Positions 9,766 to 20,712 of a stretch of 64,000 bases of DNA are shown here, one piece after another. The DNA lies in NCBI GenBank assembly GCA_016584305.1, contig JACEEZ010013848.1, positions 320,501 through 384,500 on the forward strand, in the 5' to 3' direction. The stretch is from Chionoecetes opilio (Eukaryota; Arthropoda; Malacostraca; Decapoda; Majidae). The number at the start of each line of letters is the position of its first letter. Position 1 is the stretch's first letter. The notes below the pieces were generated by a model, which was not told the DNA's origin, made no database searches, and saw nothing but the letters and a program-made list of their open reading frames with translations. The position numbers and the translations under genes were made by a program.

Positions 9766-10609
9766 TTATGTCTAATCCAAAGTTGCAAGCGGGGAGGAGA
9801 ATTAGATATTGTTTCAGAGAAGACTAAATGACTACTGCTGAGCATCGCTGCCTGTCAGCGTGCTAACAACACAATTGAACTTGTGAAAATCTTCCAAACT
9901 GTTGACATTTTTTGCATTTATTTGTTGAATACACCTGTTTGACTTGAAATATACCCCTTATCCCAATTAATATTAGTAAATTTTATTGTTGCAACCCATA
10001 GTTAAGTGGTCAATCTTCATTTTTTGCGTGAATAAATTTTTTAGTCAGGTGGGGGCTTAAAGGTCAAAGGTCAAGGTCAAGGAGGTCAACTCTTATATTT
10101 CCTTTCCAAATTGAATTACTAAAATTCTGTAAGTCTAGGAAGATTCCCTGGCTTATTCTGAGCAAAAAACATGTAAAACATTTTGTTCTAGGTCTTATAA
10201 GGAAGCTATGACCTTTCAAAAATGTTAAGGTAAAGGACATTTTGACATTTTTTCGAAATTTCACGAGGCCATAACTTTTGAACTATAAGAGATAGAGAGC
10301 TGAAATCTGCAGAATCGGTTTTTTTTTGGCCAAAAGCACCCTGGGAGCCAATTTTCATGCAAATCCGAGACGGTGTGGTGTTAAATCTAATTTTTCTTGG
10401 ACCACTTGTCCTGGAATGCCCCTATATCTCTTTGTCGGGCGCCCCGCAGGCCCCTATGCAGCCCCGCAATTCAAAACATTGTCGCGTGAACAGTCCAGGT
10501 ATACAGTGGTCTATGGCCTGGCCTATGAAGAATAGGCCATCTGTAATATCAAGATCAAGATCCGAGGATCATTCATAGGAAAGAATCCATACGTGTGTGG
10601 GAGAATGCC

Positions 10610-10840
10610 GGACTAAAGGCTTCACCGACAGCATCCGCTGGGTGACTCCCAACTCAAGCTCCTCTCCTCCTCTGCTCTACGTAGTGTTGGCCGAAGCCAC
10701 CACCCCGGGAGGCGGGTCACAAACCCTTGGCTAACATCCGGTACCCATTCACTGCTGGGTGGACAGGGGCTTGGGGCATTTTCAGGACATTTTTTTGGGG
10801 AAAAAGTGAGTCTTATAAGCTGTAAAATACGATAGGTACA
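10610..10840 (-). repeat. TIR-6 end with embedded SINE-3-like segment
   Basis: It matches 62198-62440 in reverse complement. It consists of a unique block, a segment containing ccaccccgggaggcgggtc and cattcactgctgggtgg, then gagtcttataagc..gtaaaatac as the terminus. The same middle segment recurs at 37560-37650 and 41533-41635. No gene is present. Confidence 0.6.
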
Positions 10841-10962
10841 CCTCGCACCGGACTAAATAAGCATTTTTACAGTGTTTTTAATACCTGAGTTTTGCGATCC
10901 GCAAGTTTCGCGCTATGCCTTGGGAAGAAAGCAAGCGCGAAACTCGGGAGGGTACTGTACAC
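10841..10962. repeat. Fragment of a repeat with GAGTTTCGCG motifs
   Basis: Shares caatacc(t/c)gagttt.gcgatcc and gcgcgaaactcgggaggg..actgta with 42641-42760. Related words occur at 40725-40830 and 61917-62000. It is probably another TA-flanked TIR family of which only ends are present. Confidence 0.5.
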
Positions 10963-11029
10963 GGTGGGAGTGGAAGCTTCTTCTTCTTGTGACCTCTTCT
11001 GCTTAGGATTGCTTTGTAGGTCGTCTGTC

Positions 11030-11268
11030 AAGCTTGAGCGTGGACACTGCAGCAAAAGGGTTCATTATTCTCCGGAACATTCCTGCACCAGGGGCAGTGG
11101 GGGTCAGGGGACAGACGGAGACGGTGCAGGTGAACCGTGAGTGTCGTGTGGCCCAGGCGGAGGCGGGTGAGGGTGACATTGAGGACTCGGGACTTTTTCC
11201 GTATCCATGGCTGGGGGGAAGAGTCACTGTGGTATTGTGACTGCGGTGACTGCCCATGGGGGTGATGC
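11030..11268 (-). pseudogene. Non-LTR retrotransposon C-terminal fragment
   Basis: Minus-strand reading gives the region after the RNase H domain: a GKS..SSMSPSPASAWATRHSRFT-like frame and, in the adjacent frame, DPHCPWCRN followed by a His/Cys pair. Frameshifts break it. The same segment is carried inside TIR-1 copies. It is truncated on the right by the foldback at 11270. Confidence 0.65.
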
Positions 11269-11269
11269 A

Positions 11270-11895
11270 GGCATATGTGAATTTAACATTTTTAAAGGTA
11301 GTCCAGCTGACGCATTGAATCTGTTTCATGGATATCAATATTTTTCTTTTATGAGCGAACATCATGTGACCGTCATTTGCCCTTACGGAACTTCCTATCA
11401 ACGGGTTTCTGGTCACTACAGTCGGCGCAAAAAAACTTAGGACGGGTATAATGTCCTTAACTTTTTTGCCAATGGACCCTACCCATAACCACGTCACGGT
11501 TTGTTTACATCGGTGCATTGTGGGGATAAGTCGGGGTCGCCAGGGGTGGACCTACGAAGGGAAAACTACGGCGATGGAAGAATTTAGAGTTATTTAGAGT
11601 TCGTAGGTCCACCCCCGGCGACCCCGACTTATCCCCACAATGCACCGATGTAAACAAACCGTGACGTGGTTATGGGTAGGGTCCATTGGCAAAAAAGTTA
11701 AGGACATTATTCCCGTCCTAAGTTTTTTTGCGCCGACTGTAGTGACCAGAAACCCGTTGATAGGAAGTTCCGTAAGGGCAAATGACGGTCACATGATGTT
11801 CGCTCATAAAAGAAAAATATTGATATCCATGAAACAGATTCAATGTGTCAGCTGGACTACCTTTAAAAATGTTAAATTCACATATGCCACCTGAA
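11270..11895. mobile_element. Near-perfect foldback, about 285-bp arms
   Basis: Positions 11270-11553 are the near-perfect complement of 11611-11895, with about 57 bp between them. Differences are isolated bases (cgggtataatgtcc against attattcccgtcc). Each arm has a copy of the same open frame on opposite strands (11003-11518 minus and 11640-11894 plus). The frame has no recognisable domain and is probably fortuitous. Confidence 0.9.
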
Positions 11896-12913
11896 ATAGG
11901 AAGAAAGGCAAATAGTGATGTGGTAAATAGATCCCCTAGTCGGCCAGATGCATAGAGACAGATCGTCAGCCACTAAAACTAGAGATGATAGTAAGTCCAG
12001 TGTTATATATGTCTGATTAACAGAAAAAATTAAAAAAGTTCCACCTTATTTAAGGCTACACTGACCTAAATAGTGACACGTGTATAGAACAGCTCATCAC
12101 AACCATATAATATATATATAATGAGCAATAGTCATGATAATAAGCAATACCTTTGCCAGCCACGGCCTGTGTCTGGCTTGTTGTTGTTCTTCTTGTGACC
12201 TCTTCTGCTTAGGATCGCTTTGTAGTTCTATCAAGCTCAAGCTCGAGCGACATATCTCCTTCTTTGCCACTCAAGCCCTTTCTTTAGTTTTCTTTCTTTT
12301 CCATTTTTCTTTTAGTTGTGATCTTTCACAACTAAAGGTTGGTTTACCTTTCACTAGCCAGAGGTGAGAGAAAACACCAACATTTTAGGGATAACTCATC
12401 ACTTTACGGGAGACTTTTTCCTTTTTATCTCATTTTGGGGTGATTATAATGTCTCATGATGCTGCTACTGTTGCCGCAGCTGCGCTGCCAGGCGTGGATG
12501 AGCGCCTTGCTTGTATTTTTATAGCTTTACTCATATGTATGAATAATAGCCATTAAAATGCGATTATATGTCTACATTCACCTAGAATAATGATATTTCA
12601 TAGCATACCAAGCAGTAATGAGCGAGCCTGGATACTTACCACCTCTCCTAATACCAGTCCCGAACAGTCGTGGGCGAGTGTGCCGATCCCTGATGCGCCA
12701 GTCACTGTTTACCTGCCAACATAGCTACACGATCTGGTTGCGTTTGTGATTATTTTTCATTTATTTCACAGCGTGTAGGAGCGTACCAAATCTAGCATGT
12801 AGTGCCAGTCACTGTTTACCTCCCAACATAGCTACATGGTCTGGTTGTGTTTGTGATTATTTCTCATTTATTTCACAATTTTTCCTGTGTTTTTCCTATA
12901 TTTTCACACCCTT
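11896..12913. other. No gene recognised; scattered repeat pieces
   Basis: About 1 kb of AT-rich sequence. The block 12180-12255 (cttcttgtgacctcttctgc..) recurs at 10978-11042 and, reversed, at 63335-63420. The block 12520-12650 recurs at 59540-59670. Two copies of gccagtcactgtttacct lie at 12700 and 12804. A few short frames exist but none is supported. Confidence 0.6.
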
Positions 12914-12999
12914 GGGAAAATACCCTCGCTTTAACGGACAATCGGCTTTAACGGACCACTTCTCCCCCCTTTTAGTCCGTTAAATCGAGGGTTGACTGT
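12914..12999. mobile_element. Mini TIR element (about 86 bp)
   Basis: The right end TCGAGGGTTGACTG is followed by TA. The left end is the degenerate ataccctcgctttaacgg. The complementary GTCCGTTAAA.CGAGGG words form a hairpin. It fits the CA..CCCTCG pogo-like terminus class seen throughout the window. Confidence 0.6.
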
Positions 13000-13099
13000 A
13001 TATATATATTGAAGAATGTAAGACAAATGAGTATAAAAGGTGGTAGGGAAACTCAGAACGAATCAGGAATACTATGTATATTCCCTAACATTTTGACAA

Positions 13100-13868
13100 G
13101 CGTCTTCTTTCACAGTTGCGGCGAGAATCAACCTGTCGGAGGCTTTTTCACTTTCACTTTCTCACCTTTTTCCCTAGTCCGGAGTGAAGGACTTTAACTT
13201 TCTCCCAATTTGGCAAGTGGCCGTGTCTCAGCATGCCAAGAAATTTGAAGTCCTGTGGTGGCGTAATTGTTTTTATGTTCATATATCTGCTTTTTGACAC
13301 CACGCGACGATTCACCGTAATACATGGCAGAGCAACCGTTGCATGGGGTCTCGTATACCACACTGTTGTCATTTTCACTGTTGTCAGTTCTCCCATTTCT
13401 TACCAAATCTCTAATTAGTACACCAGAGGCCTATCCTTGATAGAAATGTGGTTATCGCTTCAGACTTTTTCGCGTATGGCACTATGAGGTAATCGTTCTT
13501 CACACTCACTACACTACTATTTCTTGTCACTATGGTAAATGCCTAGTTTTTTTAGCTGGTTAAGAAGTCCCAAGGGATACCTAAGCTTATGGAAAGCCTC
13601 TGTAACATATGTCATATCACTGGCGAGGAACTCCCCACTGCAAACCCTAATGGCCATCAGGTAGAACCCTATCACTGTCGCGGACTTTGTCCTTTCACTA
13701 TGTCGCGACAAGTAGTGCACAAAATTATCCCTGTTTGTCAGTTACCTGTCCACGGAGAATTTAGTTAGCACTACTCGATGTATTACCGTGTCCAGGAACG
13801 GCAATTTCTTGTCCACTTCCACTTCTTCCGTAAATTGGATGTGCTTGTTCACCGCATTCAACATACAG
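13100..13868 (-). pseudogene. Penelope-like retroelement fragment (RT end plus GIY-YIG endonuclease)
   Basis: Minus strand, reading from 13868: a stretch with HIQFTEEVEVDKKLPFLDT, typical of the Penelope-like reverse transcriptase near its C-terminus. A stop and frameshift follow, then HYLSRHSERTKSATVIGF and YVTEAFHKLRYPLGLL (13517-13720). Last comes VVYETPCNGCSAMYYGES and RGVKKQIYEHK (about 13300-13390), matching the Cys-x-x-Cys plus Y-x-G core of a GIY-YIG nuclease. Several stops and frame changes show it is inactive. The palm and fingers of the RT are absent. Penelope-like elements combine RT and GIY-YIG in one protein, so finding both in order supports the call. Confidence 0.82.
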
Positions 13869-14351
13869 TGGTCCCTCGCGTTTGGCGATTTTCAGCTTGA
13901 CTTTTCATGTATCACTTCGCTGTGCTTTCTTACTAATCATTCAAAATCTTATCTTTCAGTATCTCAAAATGTAAGTTTTGTAGCTTTGCTATCCTACTAG
14001 TCAGTCCATTTTTCAACCAATTTGAGTTAAACAAACACTGAAATAATGCTTAAATGCTAGAAAATATGGAGTATTTCTTTATCATATCTGAAATGGTTGA
14101 ATTATTTGTATTTTTTTCACATTTGTAAGGGGTGATGACGAGACTGAATTTATGATAATTTTCATCCCGCAAACTAATAATTTTCACTTAAGAGTTCTCT
14201 CTATATTTTTGACGGCCTAAGCAAGTAGGGCTTATACCATTGGTTATACCATACCAATTTCATGCATATAGTGCTGTTAATGTAGGACAAAACAAAATAA
14301 GATGTTCTTTTGTATAGATTTTTGTGTGTATTGTGTTATGCTTTGTCAATA

Positions 14352-14378
14352 AACTACTACTACTACTACTACTACTAG
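14352..14378. repeat. (CTA)n microsatellite
   Basis: Nine tandem CTA units in otherwise AT-rich intergenic or intronic DNA. Nothing else is recognised in 13870-14738. Confidence 0.95.
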
Positions 14379-14738
14379 GAGTTCTCTGTTTTTTGTAAAA
14401 TTGATTTAGCAAAAAAATGTTGAATAATAATATAAATGGATAGGTGATAGATGGGTTTTTTTGGCTGAAACTCATGTATGTTATGTCCCTTACTTCTGGT
14501 ATAAAAATTATGGAAATTACCCAATAAATAAAAAAAGCGGTTCAAAACTGACTGGTCCCACTAAGTATACGATGGATTGCTATAAAATAAGGTTTTCAGG
14601 AACGTAGCCTGATCTTATAGGGAAGGAGCACTGTACTATTTGAATTAGCCACCTCTGGTGACGTTTGTGATTGTTACAATAAGCTGAAACTGTCCTCTTA
14701 GCTATTTTGTATATATTCATGTGAAACTTTGTTCCCAG

Positions 14739-14885
14739 AAGTCCCATGGCATCAATGGCCAGCTGGATAAATTGGAAGATGAACTCAACAAGCAGTCCCA
14801 GTTCTACAATGTTCTGCTGAATAAACTACGTGGAATGCAGCAGCAACAGCAGCAACAAAATGTAGGGGATGAAGCAGTGTTGCAG
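14739..14885 (+). CDS. Mgat1: Mgat1 exon (stem region)
   Basis: A 49-codon exon in phase 0 at both ends, with acceptor TTTGTTCCCAG at 14728-14738 and donor GTAAG at 14886. The peptide contains QLDKLEDELNKQSQFYNVLL, a hydrophilic heptad-like helix, then a run of seven Gln. In type II Golgi transferases this position is the stem between the membrane anchor and the catalytic domain. Assignment to Mgat1 rests on collinearity with the next three exons, whose phases join without a break; alone it would not be diagnostic. The anchor-encoding exon was not found upstream in the window. Confidence 0.75.
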
Positions 14886-14968
14886 GTAAGCCACTATTCC
14901 GGAATGGTACTGTATATAACCTTAGGCCTGTTGTAGAATTCACGAAGTGATCAATAGCTAAGAACGTA

Positions 14969-15981
14969 CACACAACCCTTGTTTTCCCGGACCTCCATTT
15001 CCCGGATATCGGATTTGCCGGACAAAATCCGAGGTCTGGGGATATGTCAGAGTCCTGGACAAATGCCTGGTCCAGTCCGTAAATCGACAAAGTTGTCCTG
15101 CGGTCCGAGCGTCTCCTGTCACCCCAGGTCAATGTCCGCACCTCCCGCCAGGTGGCAGCATGCTCAGCGGTCGTATTGTTTACATTTGGGCACAAGACAC
15201 TCACGATTCACCTGCACCGCCTCCGTCAGTCCCCTGACCCCCACTGCCCCTGGTGCAGGAACGTCTCTTGAGACTATTGAACACTTTCTGCTGCAGTGTC
15301 CGCGCTTCCACTCCCACCATGTAGTGACTACGCTCTCAACTCTTCACCCTGAACGTCGCCACCTTTGACCTGCCCACCCTGCTGGCGAGGGCTGGCCTCC
15401 CGCCAGGTGGCAGTATGCACAGCGGTCGTATTGTTTGCATTTGGGCACACGACACTCACGGTTCACCTGCACCGCCTCCGTCAGTCCCCTGACCCCCACT
15501 GCCCCTGGTGCAGGAACGTCTCTGAGACTATTGAACACTTTCTGCTGCAGTGTCCGCGCTTCCACTCCCACCGTGTAGTGCTACGCTCTCAACGCCTCGC
15601 CCTGAACGTCGCCACCTATGACCTGCCCACCCTGCTGGCGGCGGCTGGCGTCCACCCCTCCCGGCAACACGCTGTCATCCGCCTCACCTGTGCCTTCCTG
15701 AAGAAGACAGGTCAATTACAGCACCTGTGATAGCATCATAGGACATCACCAGGGCTCATAAGTGTTCCCCAAGAGATCCTCGCAGCCCTAAAAACAACAA
15801 CAAAGTGATGTAAAAGTCCGCGTTGGGGTAGTTTATATTGGGGTTTGCCGGACAGTAAATACTAGAGTAGGAATAAACGTTCGGGGGTGGGTAATTGCCT
15901 CGGACTGTTGCGATTCCCGGACGTTTGCGGTTCCCGGACCAGTGCTCCCCCCTATTAGTCCGGGAAAACGAGGGTTGTGTG
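14969..15981 (+). mobile_element. TIR-1 copy D (1013 bp), LINE segment in + orientation
   Basis: Starts CACACAACCCTTG and ends AACGAGGGTTGTGTG, flanked by TA at 14967-14968 and 15982-15983, only 83 bp after an Mgat1 exon. It holds a LINE C-terminal segment twice, beginning at the same junction (CCTCCCGCCAGGTGG, about 15142 and 15396). The first copy ends later than the units in copies A-C, giving a 254-bp duplication. The second continues to the natural LINE 3' end (gatagcatcataggacatc, AAC repeats near 15790). Confidence 0.92.
15365..15730 (+). pseudogene. LINE C-terminal region inside TIR-1 copy D
   Basis: The 121-codon frame has LTVHLHRLRQSPDPHCPWC, then ETIEHFLLQCPRFHSH, and continues NVATYDLPTLLAAAGVHPSR and RLTCAFLKKTGQL. 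Cys-x2-Cys-x7-His-x4-Cys is the zinc-knuckle-like motif that follows the RNase H domain in Jockey/I-type non-LTR elements. It has no RT, no endonuclease and no start context of its own, so it is a fragment fused to the element leader (RQVAVCTAVVLFAFGH). The natural stop (TGA) is retained. Confidence 0.8.
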
Positions 15982-17244
15982 TATATCACAGCGAGACAAA
16001 ATGACTCATTTAACCCATAACTGGCTGGCAAGTAAAAAAAAATACATCATTTATATTTATTTTTCAATATCAGCATAATCTTTTAATATTCTTTTGTATA
16101 GCAGTTATTTCAAATGAGAGTAAACACATTGGGATGCAGGACAGCATAAGACAGACTCATACACCTATGGCCCATTTAACAGTCTCGCTGAACAAAAATT
16201 CAAAGTTACGCAATTTTTTGTATCAAAAATATGATTGACGCATGAAAGGTTCTAAGTTACGCACAAAATAACTTCGTCCTCTTCTATTTGTGATTACCCA
16301 TTTCTAGCTATCATTTAACCTCAATATTTACCTACTTAAATTTCATATGTACAATTCAGTAAACCCTCAAAATTAGCGAGGGATACGTTCCAAGCCCCCT
16401 CGCTAATTCATGAATTTAGGCAATTCTTGACGCCTTCCTAAAATGACGTTTCTATAGCCTATGAACCTTATTTACTGGCTAAGACAATGAATACAGTATG
16501 TATTTATAGTAGTACTGTACACTAAAGAAGTTACTGTACCTCTATGATGATTATGAAGATGATGAACTGAAGCCGTGCAGTACATGATGACGATGAATGA
16601 TGAATGTACTGCATGGCAAAACGAGCTTAGATAAGCTCAGGTTCACTGGACGGCTCATCTGAGTTGTCCTCTAGTAGTGATTCATCTGGGTCGTCGTCTG
16701 GTAGTGGCTCGAATGGGTCTGTTTCAGTCACTGACTCATCTGGGTCTGTCTCAGTCACTGACTCATCTGGGTCTGCCTCAGCTACTGGCATGGGAGGGAC
16801 TGGTGCAGGCTGGGCAGGCCGTTTCTTGTGAAAAACATGGTTATCGGTATTTGATTTTTTCTCTTTTTATTCATTAAACAAGGCTTTGTAAGGAGCTAGG
16901 ACTCTTACTAAACCATGATGGAATTTGAGGGCTCGTTGCATGTTTGTATCCCATGCGTAAACATTGTCACTCACTTCCTTAATTGTACGCATCAGGCCTG
17001 CCAGACGTACAAGTGAAAGTCCTCATCCTCTTCTTCAACAGCAGCACTTTCACCTTCTTCTGGATCCCCCTCTTCTTCACTAGCAGACTTTGATTTAATC
17101 AATTTCCTGCTCAGTTAGGACATCTTTAGTTGACTCGACTAACTCATCAACTTCATCTGCGGTGAGCTCTTCAAAACCTTCCCCACCAACAATGCGAGCC
17201 AGTTTCAGTATTTTATCAACAGCTTCTGTTTTAATATCTGATGG

Positions 17245-17953
17245 TCAGAAACCCTTGTAATCATTCACACACACTGGCCACAAATTCTTCCAGCAAGCAT
17301 TGACAGTTTCCTTTTTCAATTCATCGATTGCTGACTGCAAGATACTGATACTGTCTGCAATGTTAAAATTGCGCCAGTAGGTAGAAAGACTAAACTCAGT
17401 GTCATGCTCCATGGCTTCAACAATTTTCTGCATGCTCTGCCGAGTGTACAAGGCTTTAAATGCACAAATTACACCTTGATCCATAGATTGGGTAAGGGAA
17501 GTGGTATTTGGAGGCAGGTACAGTATTGCAATTCCTGCAGTTTCTAAATGCTGTGCATCTGGGTGACCGGGGGCATTATCTAACAAAAGCAGAACTTTAA
17601 ATTCTAGTCCCTGATCACTCAGGTACCGCTTTACCTCAGGGATAAAACTTTTGTGAAACTAATCACTCAACAGAAGTTTTGTCATCCATGCCTTGTTATT
17701 AAACATCCAGTAGACAGGGAGAGACAATTTTGTTCTGTTTTTCAAAGCTCGAGGATTTGCTGCCCGATAGATAAGCGCAGGCTTGATCATATGGCCTGCG
17801 ACATTGCCACATTATTAGAGTAGAGCGATCTTTTGCAGCTTTAAACCCTGATGCAGTTTTCTCTTGCATACTTATGTAGGTCCGGTTTGTCATTTACTTT
17901 TAAAATATAGCAATTTCATCTGCATTAAAAACCTGTTCAGGTTTATTGCATCT
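17245..17953 (-). pseudogene. Tigger transposase, DDE catalytic half (broken)
   Basis: EQVFNADEIAIF at about 17910-17945 holds the first catalytic Asp and is followed at once by two in-frame stops. The frame resumes NRTYISMQEKTASGFKAAKD (17699-17893), shifts, and then gives MLDNAPGHP with the second catalytic Asp. NTTSLTQSMDQGVICAFKAL follows, containing the position of the third (17245-17586). At least two stops and one frameshift show the copy cannot encode active enzyme. Confidence 0.88.
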
Positions 17954-18520
17954 TTAATCACTTTTTTTTAGCATAGCTGGATAGGCGGCAGCAGCCTCAT
18001 GATCAGCTGCCGCTGATTCACCATATATTTTCACATTTTTCACTGAAAACCTCTTTCTGGATCGGTCTAACCAACCCTTACTTGCAGTGAAGGGTTTTAG
18101 ATCAGGGTTTGTTAAAGAGCTTGGATTTTCTAAGTGGTCAGCAGAGTAACGGGAGTGCAGACTGAGGGCTTTTTCATGAATCAGGTTTGAATTGAGTGCC
18201 ACATTTTTTCCTCTACAGTCATCTATCCACACACAGAGTGCCGATTCCATACGATTCATCACTTTATCCCTCAAATATGCTGCATTTTTAGCACTTCCAC
18301 CAACACTCGTGGTAACAACATGCCTTATCTGGGCCTCTTGTTTCTTCAGGTGCCGCACAGCACTTTCATTAATATCAAATTTTCTGGCAACGGCTGAGTT
18401 TGTTGCTCCACCTTTAACCATGTCAAGTATTTTAACTTTGTCCTCTGGAGTCAAGGTATGCTTTATATGCTTTGGTTTAGGCTTACCAGCTGCTGGAGAT
18501 GAAAGTAGTTTTGGAGACAT
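17954..18520 (-). pseudogene. Tigger transposase, N-terminal DNA-binding half
   Basis: Reads from Met at 18520: basic leader (KPKPKHIKHTLTPEDKVKIL), a CENP-B type helix-turn-helix (VKGGATNSAVARKFDINESA) and a second CENP-B/HTH module ending KGWLDRSRKRFSVKNVKIYG. These domains bind the terminal repeats in pogo-class transposases. The frame continues to SD at 17957 and meets a stop before the catalytic domain. Confidence 0.88.
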
Positions 18521-18790
18521 GCTGTACTGTAATTATCACTTCACTGTGTTCCCGTGCTGAGAGAGCGAGCGTGACTGAGATGAGACAGAGAAAGGCTGCC
18601 AACTTTATGTGATCAATGCGCCCTCTACCATTACCATGGTCTACTATACAACTGCACCCCATGTTTAAACTATGTTTGGTTCCATTTCTAATTTTTTTCT
18701 TGCAATTTTAAGATTTTATAAATTTTTGTGATGAACTCGCTAATTAGTGAAGTCGGCAATTATGAGGTCGCTAATTTTGAGGGTTTACTG

Positions 18791-19617
18791 TATTACCTCG
18801 CTACACGAAGGCTCTCGTTCATTTATGATTCTCTCGCTCGCACATTTATGATTGCGCAAACAATCCATGATTCCTTGTAAGCGGCCGACAAGCTCTAAAC
18901 CTTCAATATCAATTAAATTTCAAGAGCTAAGTTTGTAATACCATGGCTCGCTATATGATTGGGTAACCCCATCATATAACAAGGGAATATTGTATGTGCC
19001 CAAAATATATTTATATTTGTATATGATGACATGGTTGAGATGCAAATTTTGGTCTTAAGAATGTATCTCAACTTATGTAATGGGACTCTAAGGGAAAAAC
19101 GGATTAGTTCAACGCATTTTCGCTTAATGCACAATTTTCCAGAAATGTAACTCGTGCGTTAAAAGGGTCATTTGTGTACTCTCCTTGGAAATACACTGGG
19201 AATGTTATGGATCATATATAACCTTAAGCAAGTGGTGCAAGGAAGCGAGAGTAAGGCCTAACGCTTACTGCCAATTGGTGCTTTAGGTGCTGTAGTGCTC
19301 TCTCAAATGAACTGCAAACATTCTTTTTCAAAACTGCATCCCATACATATTTGAGTTAAACGAGGTCTAGATGTACTTTGTTGTTGAATATGCCACCCCA
19401 AACAGAGTGGCACCAGTCTTTAGCCTTAGCTGGCCCACATGTGGCACTTTATGCTGTATAAGCAGTAGAGGGACTGTAGGAGGGGACATATCCTGGGGCC
19501 ATGGGAGTTAGGCATAGTATTCCACCAAGCAGTCACCGCTAGTAATGGCTACCAGTTCGTCTCCAATATTATCACTTCTTGCTAGTCTTTTTCTAAACCT
19601 TAAAGTAATCGTCCAGA
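18791..19617. other. No gene recognised
   Basis: AT-rich sequence with fragments resembling TIR ends (for example ctcgctacacgaaggctctcg near 18797 and acggattagttcaacgca near 19099). Sequence on both sides of the Tigger element (16170-16270 and 18797-18870) shares ctcgct-type words, so an older repeat may be split by it. Confidence 0.5.
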
Positions 19618-20395
19618 CACCAACACCCATCCCTTTCCCCCTCCACCAACATCCACCCACTTCCCCCACCACTAACACCCACCCCCTAACCCCACCACTG
19701 ACTCCCATCCCTTCCCACCACCGAAACACCCATCCCCTTCCCCCACCACCAACACCCATCCCCTTCCCCCACCACCAACATCCACCTACTTGCCCCACCA
19801 CTAACACCCACCCCTTCCCCCACCACTAACCCATCCCCTTCCCCCCACCACCGAACACCATCCCCTTCCCCCACCACCAACACCCATCCCCTTCCCCCAC
19901 CACCAACACCCATCCCCTTCCCCCACCACCAACACCCACCCCTTCCCCCCACACAGTCCAACACCCATCCCCTTCCCCCACCACCGAACACCCATCCCCT
20001 TCCCCCACCACCAACACCCATCCCCTTCCCCACCACCAACACCCATCCCTTCCCCCACCACCGACAGTCCAACACCCATCCCCTTCCCCACCACCAACAT
20101 CCACCCACTTCCCCCACCACTAACACCCCCCCTTCCCCCACCACTAACTCCCATCCCCTTCCCCCACCACCGAACACTCATCCCCTTCCCCCACCACCAA
20201 CACCCATCCCAACACTCATCCCATTCCCCCACCACCAACACCCACCGACTTCCCCCACCACTAACACCCACCCCCTTCCCCCATCACTAACACCCACCCC
20301 ATTCCCCCACCACTAACAATCATCCCGGCCCTTCCCCCACTACCAACACCCATCCCCTTCCCCCACCACCAACACCCATCCCTGTTTCCCTACCT
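19618..20395. repeat. 26-bp minisatellite, C-rich on + strand
   Basis: About 780 bp of a 26-bp unit (core CACCCATCCCCTTCCCCCAC) with length and base variants. The minus strand is a series of G runs of 3-5. The long Gly/Trp/Val frames on the minus strand (for example 19686-20177) are read-outs of the repeat and not genes. Confidence 0.95.
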
Positions 20396-20587
20396 CCACC
20401 CCAGCGCACCAACATCCGTCCGACGCACCAATTTTTTTTACACATTTCTCGCCTATTGGTCTGATACATGTGCAAACTTCTCTGGAAAGGCACAGCTTTC
20501 TTGCTGCTTCCATAAAGGATGCATGTGTATACCATATCAGAAAAAAAATCTATCAGAAACACCCAAAATTCTTCAAGTACTACTGTA

Positions 20588-20712
20588 TTTTTTTATTTTT
20601 TTAAATTTTTTTATAACCCATATCAGAGGAGGACATTGCATAACTCGGCACATTGAATAACTCGGCAAGGGCCAGAGCCCCTATCGTGCCGAGTTATAAG
20701 GCTTTTACTGTA
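20588..20712 (-). repeat. TIR-5 terminal fragment
   Basis: cgtgccgagttataaggcttttactgta at 20685-20712 is the complement of the left end of the intact TIR-5 copy at 41650. Only about 110 bp is retained. The following 20713-21230 is AT-rich with no recognised feature. Confidence 0.7.

Larger units (their letters stand above)
8264..10426. repeat. 2.2 kb palindrome with one small gene on each arm
   Basis: The left arm (8264-9293) is nearly identical to the reverse complement of the right arm (9311-10426). The centre is an 18-base loop at about 9293-9310. Differences are few: a variable number of TTGACCT units near 8590 and 10065, an approximately 80-bp segment present only in the right arm (9342-9427), and scattered single changes. 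The arms are far more alike than other repeat pairs in the window. Outer flanks share CCATAGACCACT near 8252, 10505 and 4947. Confidence 0.93.
16357..18790 (-). mobile_element. Tigger/pogo DNA transposon, decayed (2.4 kb)
   Basis: Termini CAGTAAACCCTCAAAATTAG at 16357 and CTAATTTTGAGGGTTTACTG ending at 18790. The right side is followed by TA; the left flank is TT, so the target duplication has decayed. Length and TIR style are those of full Tigger-type elements. The transposase is on the minus strand (two entries below). An acidic region (EELTADEVDELVEST-like) is readable near 17150 and lies C-terminal to the DDE domain. Confidence 0.9.

Noticed and set aside
19508..20271. Long Gly/Val/Trp-rich frames on the minus strand
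   Set aside because: They are translations of the 26-bp minisatellite in several overlapping frames. No start context, domain or codon structure is present.
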